Shown: positions 9,656 to 22,060 of the stretch, one piece after another
Layout of the letters: the number at the start of each line of letters is the position of its first letter
How positions within the stretch are numbered: position 1 is the first letter of the stretch
Origin: Euglena gracilis
Taxonomy: Eukaryota > Euglenida > Euglenophyceae > Euglenales
DNA: 64,000 nt
NCBI GenBank assembly: GCA_039621445.1
Contig: CP154954.1
Coordinates: 64,438,891 to 64,502,890 of the forward strand
Reading direction: 5' to 3'
Notes under the pieces: model-generated
The model's input: only the letters and a program-made list of their open reading frames with translations
Told to the model about the DNA's origin: nothing
The model's database searches: none
Made by a program: the position numbers and the translations under genes

Positions 9656-12149
9656 CCCCCCCTGCTGACCCAAAGCCCACGGCTGGCTATTTTACCTACC
9701 ATACACCTAAGTTCATCAGGGTGCACGTTTCGCCATCCTTGCCTTGCACACCAAGAGGATTTTGTCATTGGTTCCTGATTTAGCCGTTTTTCACCTTTTT
9801 TTTGAATATGGGGTGTTTTTGATGTTTTCAGGGATTCAGATGTGTTTCCATGCAATGAACTGAATTAAGAGAATCGAACTTTGTGGGGAGGGGGCAAATT
9901 TCACAGAAGGGGGGCACTGCGGTACAGTGGAGGTCGATCAGCCATACCCAATGGCCGGGCGGACCTGGATCGGCCCCACTGTGGTCGGCCCGACCTCCAG
10001 AAGTAGCATGGCCAATTTTCCTCACAGAGCCCCGCAGAACCACCGCTCACTGAACATCCTGGGGATGGGTCCCGTGTTGAACGGTTTCAAGACAGGCGCC
10101 CGTTTACCATGCCCCCCCCCCCGGTAGTGTCTCATACCCAGCTCCACAGGGCGGGTATGGGACACTATCTGGGGGAGGGTCAATAAAATTCCTTTAGGAT
10201 CGGCCGGCCGGGTCCCGTGGCAGGGGCGTGGGACACCATCGCCGGGGGGGGGGGGACACTATCGGGGGGGGGGGGGGGCATGTTACTTGGGATACAGGAA
10301 GCTGGAAACTGATTCAAGTCACAAAAGAATCTGTTATGTGGGGACTAATGCCCCAGAGCTCCAAGAGCTGAAATAGCAGTAACGACAGAAACGTGGCAGA
10401 CGAAAGTCGCGGCAATACAAGGCATAACGCGACACAAATGGGTTTTCGCAGAGGCCCCGTTCATGATTAACGGGTTTCAGGACAGGCGTCCGTCAGCGTC
10501 GAACGGTTTTCAAGACAGGCGCCGTTCGTGTCGAACATTTTTCAGAGGGGCACCGTTTCCTTGATGAAAACCACAAAAAAAAACGGCAAAAAAACCATAC
10601 GGGTTACTAATCATCAAACGTTGTTCAAGACAGGCGTGCGGGCCCAGAAAAATAGGGTTTTGACAGATCGACTGCACTAACGGTTTTAGTAGGGGCGCCA
10701 GGTGGCCTGGTGTCTTCGGCACCTTGAGGCCGCCCGGCGCCCCTACTAAAACCGTTAATGGCAGTCAATTTTTGGATAAAATCTGCCAAATCATGGTCAA
10801 AGATGGGTTTCTGTCAAACTTGGTTGACCTTCAGCTTTCCCAAAACTTTCCAAAAATCAACAATTTGATTTTCAGCTGATTCTGTCACCTGCCCCCACAG
10901 GGGATGGACCCCCCCCCCCGCAACCCACCCACAACCCACCCACCCCCACAACGCCCCGCTACAGGACCAGAGGCTTGGGAGATAATTTTTCACAGGTGGG
11001 AAATGCTAATTTTGGTTATAACTTTTTTGGTGGCGCAAAATTTGTGACCGTTGTGGCTAAATAATTGAAAATTGCGGTTGCTGTCCTTTGCCATGTAGAA
11101 AACTGTGATTTGTGGTGAAAAATCCAAAATTTTGGGTCCCAGTTCCTAGTTTGGTTCCTGAAAATACCGTCGTCCTCCCCCCGCAACCCGACTCGCCCTC
11201 GTTGTTGGAAGCACAATTGGAGTTTCTTGGGACCCCCACCCTCCACACCTTTTCCAGTCCATAGAATGTTGTCTAACGCCCAACCCTGCGTTCAGAGGAG
11301 ACTAGGCAGTCGAGTTTGGGTCCCCAAACCCCCCCTCCCCCCTGTCTGGTTGAGTTCGGACAGCCCCCCCCCCCCGTGCCTGGGCTCCCCCACTGCTTTT
11401 TTTTGTCCAGACCCTGGACCACGCCCCCGCCCCCTCGAACTCGACCGTGCAACCCAGCCTGGCCCAACCTGGCAGGCGGCCCAGCCCAGCGGCCCTGGTC
11501 AGCCTGGCAATCCGACACGGTCCCCGGTCCATAGTGATTTCCTTTCATTCCTCACCATTTTGGAGGTAATTTGAAATTTTTAATTTTTTTGACCAAAATG
11601 GCCCCCCCAAAAAATGGCCAAAACGGGCCGCCTTGGGGCTTGGCGAGCAGATGGCGCTATTGGCTAATCAGGGTTGAGGGTCCATTGGTTTATGCCGGGC
11701 CCCTGTGATTTCCTTTGATTGGCCACCATTTTGGAGATTAAAATTTTTAAATTTATAGAGAACCTTAAAATTTTCCGTCCCCCCCCCGACCAGGAACCTT
11801 TCGTCACCCAGCCCGCAACTTTTGCCAGTCCTCCAAAAAAAGTTTCCCCCAGTTCCACACATTTTTGTACCTGGTTTACTTTGCCCGTGATCCTGGTACT
11901 TTTCGCCACATCTGGCAAAAAGTGGAGATCAGTTGAAATTAGGCTGCTTTTGAGTAAGAAAAAAACTTGCTCCAAACTAACAAACTAAGAAACTAACAAA
12001 ATATGACAGAAAAAAAGTTATGGTCATCTTTGATCAGTGGCCAATGTCAGCCCTGAGCGAGAAATCGAATGGACTTTTTGGTGGTCTCTAGTGGCAATTC
12101 GCTAGCGATTGGTCGCTAGAAAATGGTCGCCAGCCACCATCGTCCGTCC
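9656..12149. other. Intergenic repeat mosaic
   Basis: Contains a GTCGG dyad cluster (9955-10010), GGGACACTATC palindromes (10115-10275), copies of the dispersed phrase TTTCAAGACAGGCG (10083, 10510, 10624), poly-C tracts (10910-10950) and anonymous DNA (11000-12100). No protein family or RNA gene was recognised. Confidence 0.5.
10674..10761. repeat. Hairpin with GGGGCGCC arms
   Basis: TAACGGTTTTAGTAGGGGCGCC (written in part: TAACGGTTTTAGTAGG) at 10678 pairs with its complement ending 10757. The loop contains GTGTCTTCGGCACC. The hairpin at 32367-32470 shares GTAGGGGCGCC-type arms, so the two are related. Confidence 0.75.
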
Positions 12150-12985
12150 AGTCGGCCCGACCACCAATGTCACCCCCCCTCCCCAAAAAAGTTTTAAGCC
12201 CCCTCCCCGTTCCAAAAAAAATCATCCATATATGAAGGGAAATGACTCAAAACCCACTCAAATGCCTTCGGAAACCCCTATTCGGGGGTCAATTTGCAAA
12301 AAAAAAAATTGGGTAATAGCATCCTTTTGGGGCCGTTCTGTTGAAGACGCTTGTGCAAGGCAAGGACCGCCACGGGCAGGTCAGTACGGGAATCCACCAA
12401 ACAGTTAGGGTGGTGGGGGGGGGAGTCCACCCTCCTCCCACCACAACCTCCTCCCGCACCCAATTCCGATCGAAGAAAATTTCCCCGGCACCAAAGGCGA
12501 CAGAAAATTGTTTAAAAAATCTGTGAAAATGCTGTGAAGGGTGAGGTGTGTCAACCACCCCCCACCTCCCAGGTGGTGGGGTCGACCACCCCACCAGGCC
12601 TTCCCTGGCCACGGGCGAACACCATGAACAACCTCCCAAAGGGCACCTTCGGCGCCCTTTGGTCGTCAAGCGGGGGGGGGGGGTGCCCCCCAGCCCGCCC
12701 CCCCCCCCCCGCCCTCCAATGACAAAATTCCCTTGCGATGGCCCCACAGGTAAACGCTGCTGAGCTGATGAATTTTGGTAATGGTTTTGGCTACGGTTTC
12801 ACTGTACAGGCGCAAAAAGAAGCTATTACCAAAAAAAATGCAAATTAACCCCCCCCCAAAAAGTGGGGGTTTTGAAGGCATTTAGGTGGGTTTCATTTCC
12901 CTTCACATGTGAATGAACTTTTTGGGAGGGGGGGGGCTTAAAAAAAACTATTTCAGAGGGGGTGGACTAATGGTCGGAAGGCCAT
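12150..12985. mobile_element. Inverted-repeat element with ~100-bp diverged ends
   Basis: Left end: TTTTAAGCCCCCTCCC, then ATATATGAAGGGAAATGA, then CAAATGCCTTC. Right end is the complement in the same order near 12870-12950. A single-ended relative lies at 22905-23020. The interior is poly-C/G plus anonymous DNA; no ORF is supported. Confidence 0.6.
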
Positions 12986-13864
12986 CACCAACAATCAGTC
13001 AACAACAGTCAGCGATCACCAAAATCCATCACCAATTTCCCGCTATCAGCCGCCAAATGTTGTTTACCATCCCCCCCAATCTTGCCCCCCCCCCCCGCAA
13101 TCTTGTCCCACACCTGGCCAAAGGGTCTGGGCCAGGCCGCCAAAGGAAATTTGTTATCCCCCCGATCTTGTCCCCCCCCCCGACCTTGTCCCCCCCCCCC
13201 CGATCTTGTCCCATACCCGGGCTAGCGTTAGCCGGGGTATTGGACAAGGTCAACTTGTCAGCATTCAGCATTAATTTACCTCTTAACCTGCCTCTGCTCA
13301 GGAACCAGAAGCATTTTGACTGGACGTTATGGATCAAAAAAGAAAGCGAAGGGAAAAAATTTGCGGAGTGGCGAAAATTAACCCGGCAGGGGCAAAAGTG
13401 ATGAGACTTTGGGCAAAAAAAAAGGAACAGGGGCGGAAATGATTGCATGGGGGGCAGAAATATTTGGACAGGGCGACAAAAATTCCAGGGACGGGCGGCT
13501 ATTTGGGATCGGGGCAAATTTACACCCAAGGTTAGCTGCAAAATCTGGGGGGGGGGGGGCAGCCGTCAGCCAGCAGTGTGACTCACACGAAAATGACCAC
13601 ATCCATGCAATGAGGAAGGAATGAGGAAGGAAGGTGAAATTTAGTGAAGGCTTCATTTTTGGCCATTTGCAGTCATTTTTGCTGCTTTTGTCCATTTTGC
13701 GGATTTCGGAATTCTTGGCTAATTTGGACTATTTTGGCCCGTTTTCGGTTGTTTTGTCATCATCGCAAAGGATTTTCAACTATAAAAAAAAAGTGGTCAA
13801 ATGACCAAAAAAATTGCACAACTGATCCCCCATTTTCGACAAAGTGTCAAAATTTATCATAGAA

Positions 13865-14957
13865 CTGGACAATTACAGTCTTACAGCGAGCGGACAGGGT
13901 TATTGAAACTTTTGGACAAAATTATTGAAACTTCTGGACAAAGAAATTGAAACTTTTCGACAAATAATTGAAACTTTTGGACAAAGAAATTGAAACTTTT
14001 GTGCGAAGTTATTGAAACTTTTGGACAGATTTATTGAAACTTTTGGACACTACAATAAAAATATCAAACGCATACAAGCTGAGAAAATCCTTGTACCTTG
14101 TTCAGAGCAGAATATTAGGACTTTGGACAATGCAGTTTGCGAAGCAGATCAACAAAGAAACAACCTTGGTCGGTTTGGATCATCACAAGAAATGGCTCAT
14201 TCTAGAGGCGTTTTCAAGCCATTCACGCATATTACCGAAAAGGGGCCAGTATGCTTGGTCCCTCATACCATTCAATTTCAACGTGATGACATTCATCAAC
14301 TGTACAGTTGTTGTTGGGTGAGGGCGGTGCGACCCTGTCACATCACTGCTTCTGCAAAATCTCAATGTGAAGTTCCAACAAACAACCGTGGGCTGATGGG
14401 GAAAGAAGCCCTCTTACAAAATTGCGAAACCATTCCTCTGTCCAGCCGTAATATTGTTCTCTAGCGCAAATGCAACTGCTTATGTGGTCCTGCTGAAAAC
14501 GGTCACGTAAATCAAGCAATGTAGCATCTGAGGCAGGCCCGCTCAAAAAAGAATGTACGACCACAAAGCACCATGTTGACACAAAACCTTTTTGTCAAAG
14601 GACATAACGTAAAGGATTGCAGAATGTGAACAACAAACACAATGTACAAAATCTGGTGATTTTTTTTGAAAAATGTGTCTAGGGAGATCCATATTGTGAT
14701 CATTTTCAGATTGGAAGGCCTGGAAAGGTTGTTGTGACACAAACCGCCGAAAAGAATTGATCACTTCTGGGGTATAGTTCGTCCTTGGCATGCATCAGGG
14801 TAAAAGAAAATAGACTGAAGGAGGAGTCAAAAAAAATTGACAGTTTCAATTTTTTGTCCAAAAGTTTCAATAACTTTGTCCAAAAGTTTCAATTATTTGT
14901 CCGAAAGTTTCAATGTCTCTGGGTCCTGGCTGTAAAGCTGGACAATTGGCCGAAAAA
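13865..14957. mobile_element. Element with subterminal ATTGAAACTTTTGGACAAA repeats
   Basis: Six or seven ~22-bp copies of ATTGAAACTTTTGGACAAA lie at 13902-14050, and three or four complementary copies at 14840-14920. The outermost sequences are CTGGACAATTACAGTCTTACAG and CTGGCTGTAAAGCTGGACAATT, loosely inverted. Arrays of inverted subterminal repeats are typical of cut-and-paste DNA transposons. The interior is coding-like on the minus strand but broken. Confidence 0.6.
14343..14791 (-). pseudogene. Broken unidentified ORF inside the 13.9-15.0 kb element
   Basis: Reading leftward from 14791, an 82-codon frame begins MPRTNYTPEVINSFRRF and includes VHCVCCSHSAILYV. A second frame (14582-14343) continues with DATLLDLRDRFQQDH and YYGWTEEWFRNFVRG. 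Both have balanced, protein-like composition, unlike the homopolymer-driven ORFs nearby. I do not recognise a family. Position inside an inverted-repeat element suggests a decayed transposon protein with at least one frameshift; the boundaries are uncertain. Confidence 0.35.
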
Positions 14958-16835
14958 GGTTCAGATTTTGTGTGGAGAAAAATTGATGGCATTTTAAATC
15001 AGTGTTTGGGCCGCCCGGTTCATGACAGAACTGGCGTCACCCCCCACCGTTCTGTAAGCAAAGGGTCATGGACACCCGGTTCTGTCTGAAACGTGCAGTC
15101 CACGCCTTTGAAAGCGAGAAGAATGGCTTCCGGATCAACATTGTTCAGTAAAATTTTTTAAATGAATGGTCATCGAAGGAAAGCATAAAGAGTGGCTGCA
15201 ATGGGCATTTTATGGAAATCATTTGCGGGGGCTTTGGTATGCAGGGTTTGTGCCATGTGGTCGGGTGCCAGACCTTGAGGGCAGGCGGCAGTCCCAACCC
15301 GTCCCAAAACGTACCGCCGGGGCAGAGAGCAGAAATTTACTAAGGCAAGTGGTTCAGCATGCCATGCCGAGGGGGTCAGCCAACCGTGGTACACATTTAG
15401 CCGTGCTGACCCGGGGGGGGGGGGGTATGCCGAAACTCTTCAGGGGGGGGGGTACCCAATGAACACCCCCACCCCCCTGCACAGTCTCCAAAAATTGAGC
15501 CGTCAAAAATTGAGCCGTCGTTGGTACATTCAAACAAGCACACCCAACATCTGGAGGTTTGATTGCCGATGGATGCCAGTTGGGAAATTTTGCTTTGTCC
15601 ATTGCACAACCTTTCCACAATTCACAAGGGAGGGATGTGTTCGTTTCAGGGAATTTCTTCAAGACCCCCCGGCTGGACCCCCCCGGGGAGGAGGTTGGAA
15701 TGAGCTGGCTGGACCCGGGGACCCCGGGGGAGGGGGGTCCATAGGGGGGGGGGGCTCTGGGCTGGGTCCAGGCTGTTTTTCTCCAGTGCCCTTGAGTGCC
15801 CTGCCCAAGCAGGCACTTCAGATTTCGGCTGTGGCGGGCCATTTTCCTTGAAAATTTTTAGCCTTTAGCACCTTTGGCACCAGAGTGCCTCCTAATTACT
15901 TGTGGCCCAGTGCCCAAGTCGGGATTTGGAGTGGCTCCCCAGGCAGGCCCCCCCGGGGGGGTCACCCCCCCGGGGTGGGTCGGCACCAAAAAAACCCAAA
16001 AAAAAACGGCCAAAAAAACAATCCCACCATCCAGCAAACACCCCAGCTGCCACCCCCAAAAAAAAACCAAACCCCATCCCCCCCCTCCCGACTCACTCAA
16101 GCTCCATCATGGCTGCTCCCGGATTTGAGCTGCTGGCTCACCCCCCCCCCCCCCCCCCCGGGGGCCTGCTGCTGGGGAGCACACGGGACCCCCCCCCCAG
16201 TGACAACGTCCCAGACACGGCCGATGTGGCCCCAATTTTGCGCTTTGGTCGTTAGCGACCCTTCACGCCTTCCATTTCGCTCACAACCTTGTCACAGCCC
16301 GCCAAGTACCCCACATTTCCCGCCCCAAAGCAAAACAATCAATTGTCAGGCAAACCCGGGGATTCCGGATGCCCTTGAGCTCCTCCCCCCGAGCTATCCC
16401 CCCCCGGGGGGGACGGAATAGCTCGGCACTTTTTCGCCATTCCCCTTGACAATTGGGACGTTTTTTTGGGACCTTCACATTCACCTTTGGCAATGTGCTG
16501 ATATACCATTCTTTTGCGAACATCCTAAATCACCCCCCCAGGGCTGTCCGAGGTTCGAGTATGGGAATAACCCCCCCACTTACCACCCCCCCCCCTTGGG
16601 TAAGGACCCCCAATGCTCAAATAAAGGGGGGGGTCAATGAAAAACATATTTTCCAAAAAATTTTGCCAGCAAGCCAAGGGGCCAGCGGCCACAGGTCATG
16701 TCAGCCCCCACTTATAAACCATCCGCCCCCTCATCGCAACTCCTCCATCACAGTAGCCGATCAAGCTCCATCCATCAAAAAAAGTGGAAAAGTGCCCCGG
16801 TTTCCGGCTGGGCTGGACCCAACTTTATTTCACTC

Positions 16836-16878
<43 letters not shown>

Positions 16879-17639
16879 AGGGCTCCGCCGAATTTGGCTG
16901 CTGGCTGGATTTGAGCTCTGGCTGGCTGGCCCCCCCCCCCCTGCAGGTACCCCCTCCTATTTCCCCCCCCCTCAGGAGCCCACGGATGGCCGACAAGGTA
17001 ACCCCCCCGTGGCCCCAAAATTGGCCCCCCCCCCCCCAGTCCGCGAGCGACCCCCCACTTGTTCGTCCCCGTGGACCATTTTTTCGCCAAATTGTCACAA
17101 CCACCATATGTTACTCCACCTTAGACGTTTTTTTTTACCCCCCTCCAAAAAATTTCATTGAAAAGCCAAAGGACAAAGCCCAAACAAGTCACAAAGACCC
17201 CCATCGAGGGTCAATTTGCAAAATTTTCAAGGCAAACCCTTCCATTTTAGGATGCCCCTCCCCCCGAGCTATCCCCCTCTATTCCCATAGGGGGGGGGAC
17301 GGGAATAGCTCACTGTCATGCACTTTTATAAGAACTTCCCCAAAAAAAATCTCAATTTGGGACGTTTCGGACATTTTGGACGTTTTCACATTCACCTTTG
17401 GCAATGTGCTTTTCTCCCATTCTTTTGCGAACATCCAAAGTTGCCAAAAAACCCTTTTAGGGCTGTCCGAGGTTCGAGTATGGGAATAACCCCCACTTAC
17501 CACATTCTTTGAGCACGCCCATGGCTTAAGGACCCCCAATGCTCCATAAAGGGGGGGGTCAAATAAGGGGAGAAAAGACAAAAAATTTTCGGTGCCTTTG
17601 GCACCTAAACATTTTCCCCAGGCCAAATGCTCAATTAAG
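14958..17639. other. Intergenic repeat mosaic with long poly-C tract
   Basis: 15767-16020 is a diverged copy of the CAGGCTGTTTTT MITE family without a clear right end. 16838-16880 is ~40 consecutive C. 16390-16585 and 17264-17505 are direct copies of one sequence (CCCCGAGCTATCCCCC, TTCACATTCACCTTTGGCAA, GGGCTGTCCGAGGTTCGAGT); a third, weaker copy sits at 33940-34110. No gene recognised. Confidence 0.5.
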
Positions 17640-18265
17640 GGGGGGGGGGGTCAAATAAGGGGAGGGGGGGTGTAAACCCCCCCCTTATAAACCCCCCCCC
17701 CCCACTTGAACCGTGTCGGGCTCCGGTTTCATGCCCGAACCTCGTCCCAGACCATTATCAAAAATGCCATTTTTGACCAAATTTGTCGAAAAGTGCCAAT
17801 TTGGAGGGTTTCAGGATCATATTGGGGGGTCGGATTTCCACCAACAATTCCGGGGCTTTAACCCCCCCCCCCATACTTCCCCCCCCCCATATTGTCCCCC
17901 CCCCCCCCCTTGTCCCTCGGGGGTTTTTTTTTGCTCGGCCAATGAATATTCCTTTGGTACCCCCATATTGTCCCCCCCCCCATATTGTCCGGGGGCCTCC
18001 CGGGGGAGGTCGGTGGGACAATAGGGGGGGGGGGTATAAACCCCCCCCCCTTCAGCCGACCAACCAACCAACCGGATCTTATAAACCCCGGGGGGTTTAT
18101 AAGTGGGGGGGGGTTACGGGGGGGGGGGGTTAGGGGGGGGGGCAGCTTGGGGAATGGGGTGGACCTAGGTCCCCCGTAAACCCCCCCACTTGTAAACCCC
18201 CCGGGGTTTATAGGATCCGGTTTGGTTGGTCGACCGAAGGGGGGGTGTATAAGTTGGGGGGGTCT
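17640..18265. repeat. Cluster of TTATAAACCCC palindromes and poly-C/G
   Basis: TTATAAACCCCCC, CCATATTGTCCCCC and their complements alternate, with GGATCTTATAAACCCCGGGG near 18075 and its inverted counterpart near 18200. It looks like several small foldback elements inserted into each other; individual boundaries cannot be fixed. Confidence 0.5.
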
Positions 18266-19107
18266 GAGCCAATATGAATGGAACAAGAAAATGCATTGCC
18301 AAAGGCGCCAAATTTTTTTAAGAATGTACCTTGATTGGTGTTACAGCCGTCATTCCGGTTTTCAGTTGTTTTTTTCCGGAGTGAACAAGTACTCCTTTTT
18401 GTTGGCACCGTTCCCATCTCCTGTTCTTTTCCCCAATTTGTCAATTTTTTTGAGCCCATGGCGTTCAGCCCATCCTCTCACTTGGAAATTCTGATCATGC
18501 TGTATCCCAAAGAGGCATGTTCCCATTTTGAGAGACTGCCCTTCAAAGATTGTCAAAAACGGCATTTCTTTGGATTTTCTTTCTCTCGCAAAGTCACGAA
18601 GTATTTATTTAAACCTCTCCGAATCTGAGCAAGGGTTCCCGGAAATTCTGACCCCCTACAGATCATGGTGTGTTGCCATGTTCCATTTTGAGTGGGCTAG
18701 AGATTGTTCTTCAAAAATCATCAACCGGCATGTCTTTGGATTTTCTCTCTCACACAAAGTCACTCATTTGAAGTACAATCGCTTCTCTCGATTTGGACTT
18801 CTGCAAAAAAAAACACAAAAAAGCCCGAGCTTGAATAAAAAATTAGGGAATTTTGTAAGGATTTTTGTACTTGTTCGCCATGGGGGTGCTACCCCCGTGA
18901 CCCCCCCCCCGTGACCCCCCCCCCCATGACCCCCCCCGTGACCCGAGAACCGAGCCTTCGACTTTCATGCAATGCATCAACCTTCATCACTTCAGCCTTT
19001 CTTTTCATTCATCATCTCAGCCTGCTTTTTGATGTAGGTGGTAATTTTGGTCGCTTTTCATCGATTTTCTGGTTGAATGGAAATTTGCCTTCACATGGTC
19101 AAAAAAT
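18266..19107. other. Anonymous DNA
   Basis: 18300-18850 is moderately AT-rich with a repeated theme (CCCATTTTGAGAGACTGCCCTTCAAAGAT versus CATTTTGAGTGGGCTAGAGATTGTTC, each cut short here) suggesting an old duplication. 18885-18950 has GTGACCCCCCCCC repeats. No gene seen. Confidence 0.4.
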
Positions 19108-19161
19108 GTAACCGTGTTCAGAGGCCCGGTGCCTGCCCTGTAATTCGGGGTTGTGAACACG

Positions 19162-19231
<70 letters not shown>

Positions 19232-19485
19232 GTATATATATATAATATATATATATATATAGGGCGATAATTCCTGAACCCGATTTCATGCCCTGATAAT
19301 CGTGTTCAGGGTGAACACGAATCACAGGGCGATAATTCCTGAACCCAATTTCATGCCCTGATAATCGTGTTCAAGGTGAACACGAATTACAGGGCGATAA
19401 TTCCTGAACCCGATTTCATGCCCTGATAATTGTGTTCAGGGTGAACACAAATTACAGGGCATGAAATCGGGTTCAGCATTTTTTG
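19108..19485. repeat. (TA)n tract plus three 65-bp tandem units sharing sequence with the 34 kb element
   Basis: 19110-19165 reads ACCGTGTTCAGAGGCCCGG then TGCCTGCCCTGTAATTCGG, close to the end sequence of the 34258-35543 element. A (TA)n run follows (19165-19260). Three 65-bp units then start AGGGCGATAATTCCTGAACC at 19261, 19326 and 19391, each containing GTGTTCAGGGTGAACAC. The array closes with a partial inverted unit at 19456. Confidence 0.85.
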
Positions 19486-19596
19486 AAAATTTTGGGCAAA
19501 AAAAAACGCCCCTAACCTAAATAAGATGCGCCGAGATGCTAATTTGCCAAATTTGAGGCATTTGGAGCTTTTGTGGCCCTCATTGGTGCCAGTTTA

Positions 19597-20436
19597 CCAT
19601 GCCCCCCCCTCCATATTGTAGGGAGCCATTTTCTGGGGGGGAGGTACATTATGGGGGGGGCACAATATGGGGGGGCCAAGGCCGTGAACCGTCAAAAAAA
19701 AAGACCTTTAATTTTCTTCATAAGGAAATTGGGGGGGGTACATTATGGGGGGAGCACGCCGTCGGCCAGCCGTCGGCCAGCCGTCGGCCAGCCGTCGGCC
19801 AGCCGTCGGCCAGCCGTGTGACTCACACCCGAGCCACAGCCTTGCAATGGAGAATGAATTTTGCTGTCAATCTCCCTTCCAGGTCATGTTCATCGTTGGT
19901 GGAGGCTGCATTTTTGCCTATTTGAAGTTATTTTTTGTTAATTTTTGTCAATTTGACCAATTTTGGACCTTTTTGACCAATTTTGATCATTTTCAGCCTA
20001 TTTTTGGGACATGACCGGATTACACCCATAATTAGACATTTCTCAACCTAAATTTGGACATCCCCCTCAAAATTAAGCATTTGCTGCTGAAAATTAGGAA
20101 CCTTTTTATGAAATAGGAATTTCCTACTCAAAAGCAAGCATTGGAATACCAAATTAGGGATTACCAGTCAAATTTCAGTAGTTTTACACCAGAAATTAGG
20201 CATTCCCCTCTCAAAATTAGGAATATACACATGAAATCAGGAATTTGGTCATCAAAATTAGGAATTGGCACACTAAATTAGGAATTTGCTCTGAAAAATC
20301 CGAACTACCATACCAAATTAGGCATTGCCACACAGGTCGGCTAAACAAAATGACCCGACTTCCGTCACGCCGTCGGCCAGCCGTCGGCCAGCCATGTGCT
20401 CCCCGGGGGGGGGGGTACAATATGGGGGGGGGCATG
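19597..20436. mobile_element. TA-flanked CCATGCCCC element (host of a nested insertion)
   Basis: Begins CCATGCCCCCCCCTCCATATTGTA after TA (quoted in part) and ends TACAATATGG...GGCATGG before TA. The inverted ends are ~25 bp. A second element (19747-20404) is nested in it. Confidence 0.65.
19747..20404. mobile_element. GGGGAGCAC element with GTCGGCCAGCC tandem ends, copy 1
   Basis: Starts GGGGAGCACGCC followed by five direct copies of the 11-mer GTCGGCCAGCC, then GTGTGACTCAC. It ends with two more 11-mers and GTGCTCCCC. The interior has TCATCGTTGGTGGAGGCTGC and then many degenerate AAATTAGGAATTT words at ~25-35 bp spacing (20025-20325). A second copy is at 27536-28112. Confidence 0.8.
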
Positions 20437-20454
20437 GTATGACATTTCATGGAC

Positions 20455-20545
20455 ATAGAGGTGACATAGAGGTAGAGGTAGAGGTAGAGGTGGGTCAGAT
20501 AGAGGTAGAAGATTTTGACCTCTACCTCTACCTCTATCCAGCCCT
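20455..20545. repeat. AGGTAG hexamer array, inverted
   Basis: GACATAGAGGTGACATAGAGGTAGAGG is followed within 70 bases by CTCTACCTCTACCTCTATCC, making a hairpin-like hexamer array. Similar arrays lie at 20939-21035, 21930-22023 and 22490-22578. All end near CAGCC(C/T)TG. Confidence 0.8.
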
Positions 20546-20938
20546 GCCGTCCCATTTTTTGGGATAATTGTTGGGGAATTTTGACAAAATTCCATTTTGG
20601 GTGTGGAATGCACCAATTTTTGGCACTTTTTTTTAGGGGACAAGAGTTTTGGCCATTTTTGGGTGAGAAGGTGCGTTGGACGTTGGGTGCCAAAAGGCGG
20701 TTTGGTTGTCCAAATGGTGGGGTGAGTACAATTCTTTTTTGTTCTTTTGGGGGGTTTTTCTTCCACAAAAATTTCATGTTCCTCCTCGGAATGAAAAAAA
20801 ATATCTGAATGGGTGGTTTCAAAAATTGTTATAAGAGATTTGTGACAAGAATGGCCAATTTCTGATTTTTTTTCCAAATTGCCTTTGTTTGGCAAAAATT
20901 CTCTTTGATAAGCCACTTTCCTTAAAAATTTGACAATG

Positions 20939-21035
20939 AGGTGACATAGAGGGATAGTAGAGGTAGAGGTGACCTCTACCTCTACCTCTGCCTCTACCTC
21001 TACCTCTACCTCTATCCCTCTACCTCTATCCAGCC
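20939..21035. repeat. AGGTAG / CTACCT hexamer array
   Basis: GACATAGAGGGATAGTAGAGG opens the tract and CCTCTATCCAGCCCTGG closes it; the middle is CTCTAC repeats. Same family as the 20455 array. The 20546-20938 interval between the two arrays holds anonymous AT-rich DNA. Confidence 0.8.
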
Positions 21036-21539
21036 CTGGGGACGGTCAAGAAAATTCCCTTCCAACAAAGTTCCCTTCCAAAAACATAAACTCACCCAAA
21101 AATGACCACTTTCGGACCAAAAGGGAGGGGCCCTGCGGCGGGGGGGGGGGCCATGACTTTAAATGTCCATATTTTTTCAAAAAAATCATGCTACATGAGC
21201 AAAACAGTGTCTTTCTTTCTTTCTTCACAAAAAAAACCTTCACATGAAATCAGAAAAAATTGTTTCAGTTTTGTTTGTTTTTGTTTAACAGAAGAAAGTG
21301 AGGGCTTAAAAACATACAAAAATGGCCCCAAAAATGGCCAAAAATGACACCGATTTTAGGACGCGTGCTGCCCTTCTCATGATGGGATGCAACGTCATGG
21401 ATGCTGCCTCCCGACTACCTCCAAAGTGGCATACTTCCCCCGTGACCCCCCTCCCCGTGACCCCCCCCCCCCCGTGACCCGCACCACCCCCTAGGGGGTG
21501 TCTGGGACGCGGGGGGGACGCAGGGGGGGACACGGGGGG

Positions 21540-21722
21540 AAGTGAAATTAGGAATTTGTCGCGAGAAAATTTAGCCAAATTAGGATTCTACCACAACAAA
21601 TTAGGACAAACCCACCCCAAATTAGGAATCACCCACCGCAAGTTAGGAATCACCCACACCAAATCAGGAATCACCAACCTTGAATTTGCCTGAAATTAGG
21701 AATCAGCCTTTTGAATTTGGCT
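21540..21722. repeat. AAATTAGGAATCACCCACC tandem degenerate array
   Basis: At least seven AAATTAGGA(A)T words at 25-30 bp spacing. The same word array fills the interior of the GGGGAGCAC elements, so this may be a fragment of that family. Confidence 0.6.
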
Positions 21723-21846
21723 GTCTCGAGAACAAAGTTTTGGTTCCAAAGTGGGACGAGGGGGGGACGCGGGGGGGGACGCGGGGGGGGGGGACGCGGG
21801 GGAGACACCCCCCCTATAAGACACCCATCGCCCAAAGGGCAGAGTC

Positions 21847-21928
21847 GAACCCTAACCCTACCCTAACCCTAACCCTATTCCCTAAAGAACCAATTCTTAG
21901 GGTTAGGGTTAGGGTTCGGGTCAAGGCT
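21847..21928. repeat. Interstitial CCCTAA / TTAGGG hairpin
   Basis: CGAACCCTAACCCTA repeats are followed after a ~20-base spacer by TTAGGGTTAGGGTTAGGG, i.e. telomere-like repeats facing each other. The copies are few and imperfect. Confidence 0.7.
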
Positions 21929-21929
21929 G

Positions 21930-22023
21930 CATAGAGGTAGAGGGAAAGAGGTAGAGGTAGAGGTAGAGGTAGAGGTAGAGGTAGAGGTAGAGGTTTTCCA
22001 ACCTCCTCTATCCCTCTATGTCA
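21930..22023. repeat. AGGTAG hexamer array
   Basis: About eleven tandem AGAGGT-type hexamers, then CCTCTATCCCTCTATGTCACC as the inverted arm (quoted in part). Starts immediately after the telomere-like hairpin. Confidence 0.75.
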
Positions 22024-22060
22024 CCTCTATGTCAAAAACCAAAGGAAAATGACTCTGTGA

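Noticed and set aside
10280-10480. Possible tRNA-like fold around 10340
   Set aside because: No GGTTCGA-type T arm or correct arm spacing could be assembled.
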